A program made the position numbers and the translations under genes. From Beijerinckiaceae bacterium RH AL1 (GTDB taxonomy: Bacteria; Pseudomonadota; Alphaproteobacteria; Rhizobiales; Beijerinckiaceae): DNA of 64,000 bases. The stretch lies in the NCBI GenBank assembly GCA_901457705.2, contig LR590083.2, forward strand, positions 3,348,597 through 3,412,596, read 5' to 3'. Under the pieces are notes generated by a model that ran no database searches, was not told the origin of the DNA, and worked only from the letters and a program-made list of their open reading frames with translations. Positions 61,479 to 64,000 of this stretch are shown here, piece by piece; position 1 is the first letter of the stretch; each line of letters opens with the position of its first letter.

Positions 61479-62781
61479 GTCTTTTCCTTTTGTCTCGGAG
61501 GACGCGAATGGCGAGTTCGCATGAGGCGATCGCGAAGAAGGGTAGAAAGACGATGGAGCCGCCGACGAAATTGTTCGGCCACTCGAGATTGTTCATGAAG
61601 GTCGCGGCGCCGGTCAGCCAGATCACTGACCAGAGCGGGTAGAAACAGAGAAACGGCACGAGCCATGCCATGTACCAAATGTAGTGTGGCGATGTCAGCA
61701 GCGTGAAGGTCGTGGCAATCAGGAAGGCACCGCAGATGTCGGCCGGAAACGGCCGCGCGCGGAACACGCTTGCAAGCCCGAGGCCGAGCAGCGCGAGCGC
61801 GGCGAGCGGCCAGTAGATCGCGAAGGCACTTTGCGGCAGGCCGGGCGCGATGTGCTGGGCGAGCAGCCACCAGTAGACGCCGAGGCCGTCCGAGAAATGC
61901 TCCTCGTTGGAGTAGCCGGAGGAATAGCCAAGCAGCTTCGTGCCGGCGCCGATATACGGCAGGTAGAGCACGACGATCGTGAGGAAGCCGGCGAGCGGCA
62001 GCTTCCAGTCCCAGCGCCGGTAGAGCGCCGGCCCGATGAGGACGGGAAAGACCTTCGTCAGCGTGGCGGCCCCGAGCGCGATGCCGGCGAGGACGGGGCG
62101 CTTCATCTCGGCGGCGAGCAGCGCGAGGCAGAGGCCGGCGACGGCGACGGAGTCGATGTGGCCGTCGCCGCTGAACTGCCAGATCGGCACGGGATGCCAG
62201 GCGTAGAGCAGGATGCGCGTCGGCGGGATCCGCCGCGCCTTCAGAAGCCGCATCAAGGCCCAGATCGTCACACCGTCGAAGGCGAGCATGACCGACTTCA
62301 TGACCCACAGCTTCTCGCTGAGCCGGGTCGTCAGGAAGAAGACGATCTGCGCGAACGGCGGATAGATCGTCGGCGCGTAATCCTTGCGGTTGATCTCGGG
62401 GTAGATCTCATCGTCGCGCAGGAACGCGAGCGCGGGGTCGGCGGGGATGTGCCCATAAGGATTGATGCCGGCGCCCTGGACGCGACCGTCCCAGACGTAG
62501 CGGTTGATGTCGGTCGACTCGGGATCGATCTGGACGACCATCACGCGCAGGACGGCGGCGACGACGAGGATGAACGCGACGGCGCGCCGCGTGGCGGCGG
62601 GATCGCTGCCCTTGTCGCGCAGCACGACGATCACGGCGACAGCGTAGAGCGGAACCTCGACCCACATGAAATTGACGATGGCGTCGTAGGAGTCGGGCAG
62701 GATCGACCAGGCCAGCACGACCTGGACGGCGATCATGGGCACGGCGAGCCCGACGAGCCAAAGCAGCGCGCGACGCGTCAT
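61447..62781 (-). CDS. Multi-spanning mannosyltransferase-like protein (DUF2029/GT87-type), paralogue B
   Basis: 444 residues, about ten transmembrane helices. The same blocks as paralogue A at 55401: STDINRYVWDGRVQGAGINPYG, NRKDYAPTIYPPFAQIVFF, AWHPVPIWQFSGDGHIDSV, LLTSPHYIWYMAWLVPFLCF, TGAATFMNNLEWPNN. ATG 62781 overlaps the DUF2064 stop (ATGA). Second gene of the leftward operon; likely polyprenyl-phosphate-sugar-dependent. Confidence 0.86.
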   Translation of the reverse strand: MTRRALLWLVGLAVPMIAVQVVLAWSILPDSYDAIVNFMWVEVPLYAVAVIVVLRDKGSDPAATRRAVAFILVVAAVLRVMVVQIDPESTDINRYVWDGRVQGAGINPYGHIPADPALAFLRDDEIYPEINRKDYAPTIYPPFAQIVFFLTTRLSEKLWVMKSVMLAFDGVTIWALMRLLKARRIPPTRILLYAWHPVPIWQFSGDGHIDSVAVAGLCLALLAAEMKRPVLAGIALGAATLTKVFPVLIGPALYRRWDWKLPLAGFLTIVVLYLPYIGAGTKLLGYSSGYSNEEHFSDGLGVYWWLLAQHIAPGLPQSAFAIYWPLAALALLGLGLASVFRARPFPADICGAFLIATTFTLLTSPHYIWYMAWLVPFLCFYPLWSVIWLTGAATFMNNLEWPNNFVGGSIVFLPFFAIASCELAIRVLRDKRKRHGDPVAIQAG

Positions 62782-63545
62782 GCGACCGTGATGCGGTCGT
62801 CGAGGGCGCCGCGGGCCTTGATAGTCGCAAGCAGGGCTCTCGTGTGCGTCGCCGCAGCCGGCGTCAGCTCCGGTGGGCCGAAGGAGCGCTCGCCGGCGAG
62901 CTCGGCGCGCAGGATCTCGAACGAGAGCGCGTCGTCGACGTCGTACCACTCCGGCAGATGATGCACCTCGAGCCCGAGCTCGGCTGCCCGCTGCATGGTC
63001 TCCTGCGCGACGCGATCGGTGCTCCAGGTGATGTCTTCGAACAGGTGCGCGTGCATCGTCTTCATGCCGAGCAGGTAGTAGCCGCCGTCGTTCGACGGCC
63101 CGAAGACGATGCGATCTCCGGGCCGCGCCAGCGCCTGTGCGGCCTCGACGAGGATCGACGTCGGCAGGGTCGGACTGTCGGAGTTGAGAACGCAGGCGGC
63201 CTCGTGCCCGCCGGCGAGCATGTGGCGGATCGCCGCCTCGAGCGTTTCGCCGAACGTCGGCTGCCAGGCCACAAACCGCCCGATGTGCGCGGGGAGAAAG
63301 TCGAAGAAATCGATCTCCTCCGGCGGCCCGAAGGCGACGTAGCCGGCGATCGGGCTGAGCGCGCAGGCCGCCGCGAGGTTTTCCGCAATGTCTTCGAGAA
63401 ACGCCGTGTTCAGGAGCGCGGCCTGCTCGGGACCGACGACCGCGCCGAGCCGCGTCTTCGTGCGGCCCGGCTTCGACGCCTTCGCCATCACGGCGATGCC
63501 GCAGCGGGGAAGCGCTCGGTCGTTGGAGGGAGCATCGGGCTGCAT
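62778..63545 (-). CDS. DUF2064/TIGR04282-family glycosyltransferase-like protein
   Basis: 255 residues from ATG 63545. Nucleotidyl/glycosyltransferase-like GT-A fold: GIAVMAKASKPGRTKTRLGA (Lys/Arg nucleotide grip), CVLNSDSPTLPTSIL, FGPSNDGGYYLLGMK and ITWSTDRVAQETMQRAAELG. The family is often beside GT2 and DUF2029 genes. First gene of the operon; a promoter should lie in 63546-63706. Acceptor and donor unknown. Confidence 0.87.
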   Translation of the reverse strand: MQPDAPSNDRALPRCGIAVMAKASKPGRTKTRLGAVVGPEQAALLNTAFLEDIAENLAAACALSPIAGYVAFGPPEEIDFFDFLPAHIGRFVAWQPTFGETLEAAIRHMLAGGHEAACVLNSDSPTLPTSILVEAAQALARPGDRIVFGPSNDGGYYLLGMKTMHAHLFEDITWSTDRVAQETMQRAAELGLEVHHLPEWYDVDDALSFEILRAELAGERSFGPPELTPAAATHTRALLATIKARGALDDRITVA

Positions 63546-63706
63546 ACGCAGACCAGTACGTGCCTGGGCCGAAAAGGTTACGAGGAATCGCCGGGCGCCG
63601 CCGGCTTTGCCGAGGGCCGGCCGTTTCCAAGGACGAAGACCGGCGCATCCGTCGCGCCGGTCGATCACTCAAGCGGGCGAGAAGCCGCGGTCACTCCACT
63701 GGAAAA

Positions 63707-64000
63707 TCAGACAGGCTTCGCGACGGAGTGGTCGCCGATGACCGTGTCGACGGCGTCGTTCGGCTCGTACAGCATCTTGGCCAGAAGGCCTGCCGTCACC
63801 GCGCCGAGGATCGGGGCGAGCCAGAAGAGCCAGAGCTGGCCGATGTGCGCGCCGCCGGCGAACAGGGCCGGCCCGGTGCTGCGGGCCGGGTTCACCGACG
63901 TGTTGGTGACCGGGATCGACACGAGATGGATCAGCACCAGGGCGAATCCGATCGGGATGCCGGCGAAGCCCGTGGCCGCGCCCTTCGACGTCGTGCCGAT
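63707..64000 (-). CDS. aqpZ: Aquaporin Z (C-terminal part, cut by window edge)
   Basis: The 97 visible codons and stop read as the C-terminal third of a MIP-family channel: the second NPA loop [36 protein letters not shown] is complete and has the Arg following NPA typical of water-selective AqpZ. The remaining N-terminal part lies right of the window. The last residues end in a hydrophilic tail. Frame continues to base 64000. Confidence 0.93.
   Translation of the reverse strand: MGTTSKGAATGFAGIPIGFALVLIHLVSIPVTNTSVNPARSTGPALFAGGAHIGQLWLFWLAPILGAVTAGLLAKMLYEPNDAVDTVIGDHSVAKPV

Noticed and set aside
58769-63545. Interpretation as an arsenosugar biosynthesis locus
   Set aside because: DUF2064 and GT2 genes do occur with arsenosugar genes, but no ArsM methyltransferase is present and the radical SAM protein has SPASM-like cysteines unlike ArsS.
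1-64000. tRNA, rRNA and riboswitch genes
   Set aside because: I looked for cloverleaf-type patterns and rRNA-like stretches on both strands and found none I could support by eye; a covariance-model search would be decisive.

Overview
The window is chromosomal DNA from a very GC-rich alphaproteobacterium, most likely of the Hyphomicrobiales (Methylobacteriaceae/Beijerinckiaceae/Bosea-like lineages). The basis is base composition plus gene content: DUF3597, an Omp31-type porin, GlxA/DJ-1 regulators, a flgF-fliI arrangement, MatB, PxpABC, an alphaproteobacterial DNA polymerase I and dispersed ~150-bp palindromic intergenic repeats. I see no rRNA, tRNA, CRISPR array or prophage. Most of the window is ordinary core and metabolic genes packed into short, translationally coupled operons (ATGA, GTGA and TTGA overlaps are common).

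Layout. 0-9 kb: start of ureD (cut by the edge), DUF3597, a quinone oxidoreductase, 5-oxoprolinase pxpABC behind a small membrane protein, NAD-malic enzyme, small unknowns and an AraC regulator. 9-17 kb: repeats, a divergent DJ-1 enzyme/GlxA regulator pair with a candidate operator, secreted small proteins, an OafA-type acyltransferase, nicotinamidase, an amidase and an unassigned Tat-type exported protein. 17.7-20.7 kb: two TadE-like pilus proteins, a SIMPL protein and a tautomerase with all six catalytic residues of cis-3-chloroacrylate dehalogenase. 20.8-28.3 kb: polA, a ParE-type toxin/antitoxin pair, TrhA, GFA protein, phosphoesterase, 3-hydroxybutyrate dehydrogenase and a DUF433/PIN-like module. 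28.5-41 kb: DUF2237, malonyl-CoA synthetase, FetAB, GNAT, SlyX, CPA1 antiporter, CnoX, LON-domain and Trm112 proteins, a PQQ dehydrogenase, AhpD-like protein, LysR and MFS. 41-44.6 kb: a flagellar segment (DUF1217, flgF, fliI, small anchored protein) in which fliI is out of frame at a CG dinucleotide tract. 44.8-46.2 kb: a creatininase-family gene coupled to ureG, which appears to start with CTG. 46.4-50 kb: small Cys-rich exported proteins, one with four 32-residue repeats, beside a LuxR regulator. 50.4-55.2 kb: ppa, porin, LysR and two SDR genes.

55.4-63.5 kb is the most unusual part. A multi-spanning mannosyltransferase-like gene, a cytochrome b, a Tat/lipoprotein sulfite-oxidase-type Mo protein and a small exported protein run rightward. 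They face a leftward, fully coupled five-gene operon: DUF2064 transferase, a close paralogue of the mannosyltransferase-like gene, radical SAM/SPASM, GT2 and a PLP fold-type II enzyme. I infer an unassigned envelope-lipid or glycan modification pathway with an attached redox module. The window ends in a partial aquaporin.

All assignments come from reading sequence and remembered family motifs. No search was run.
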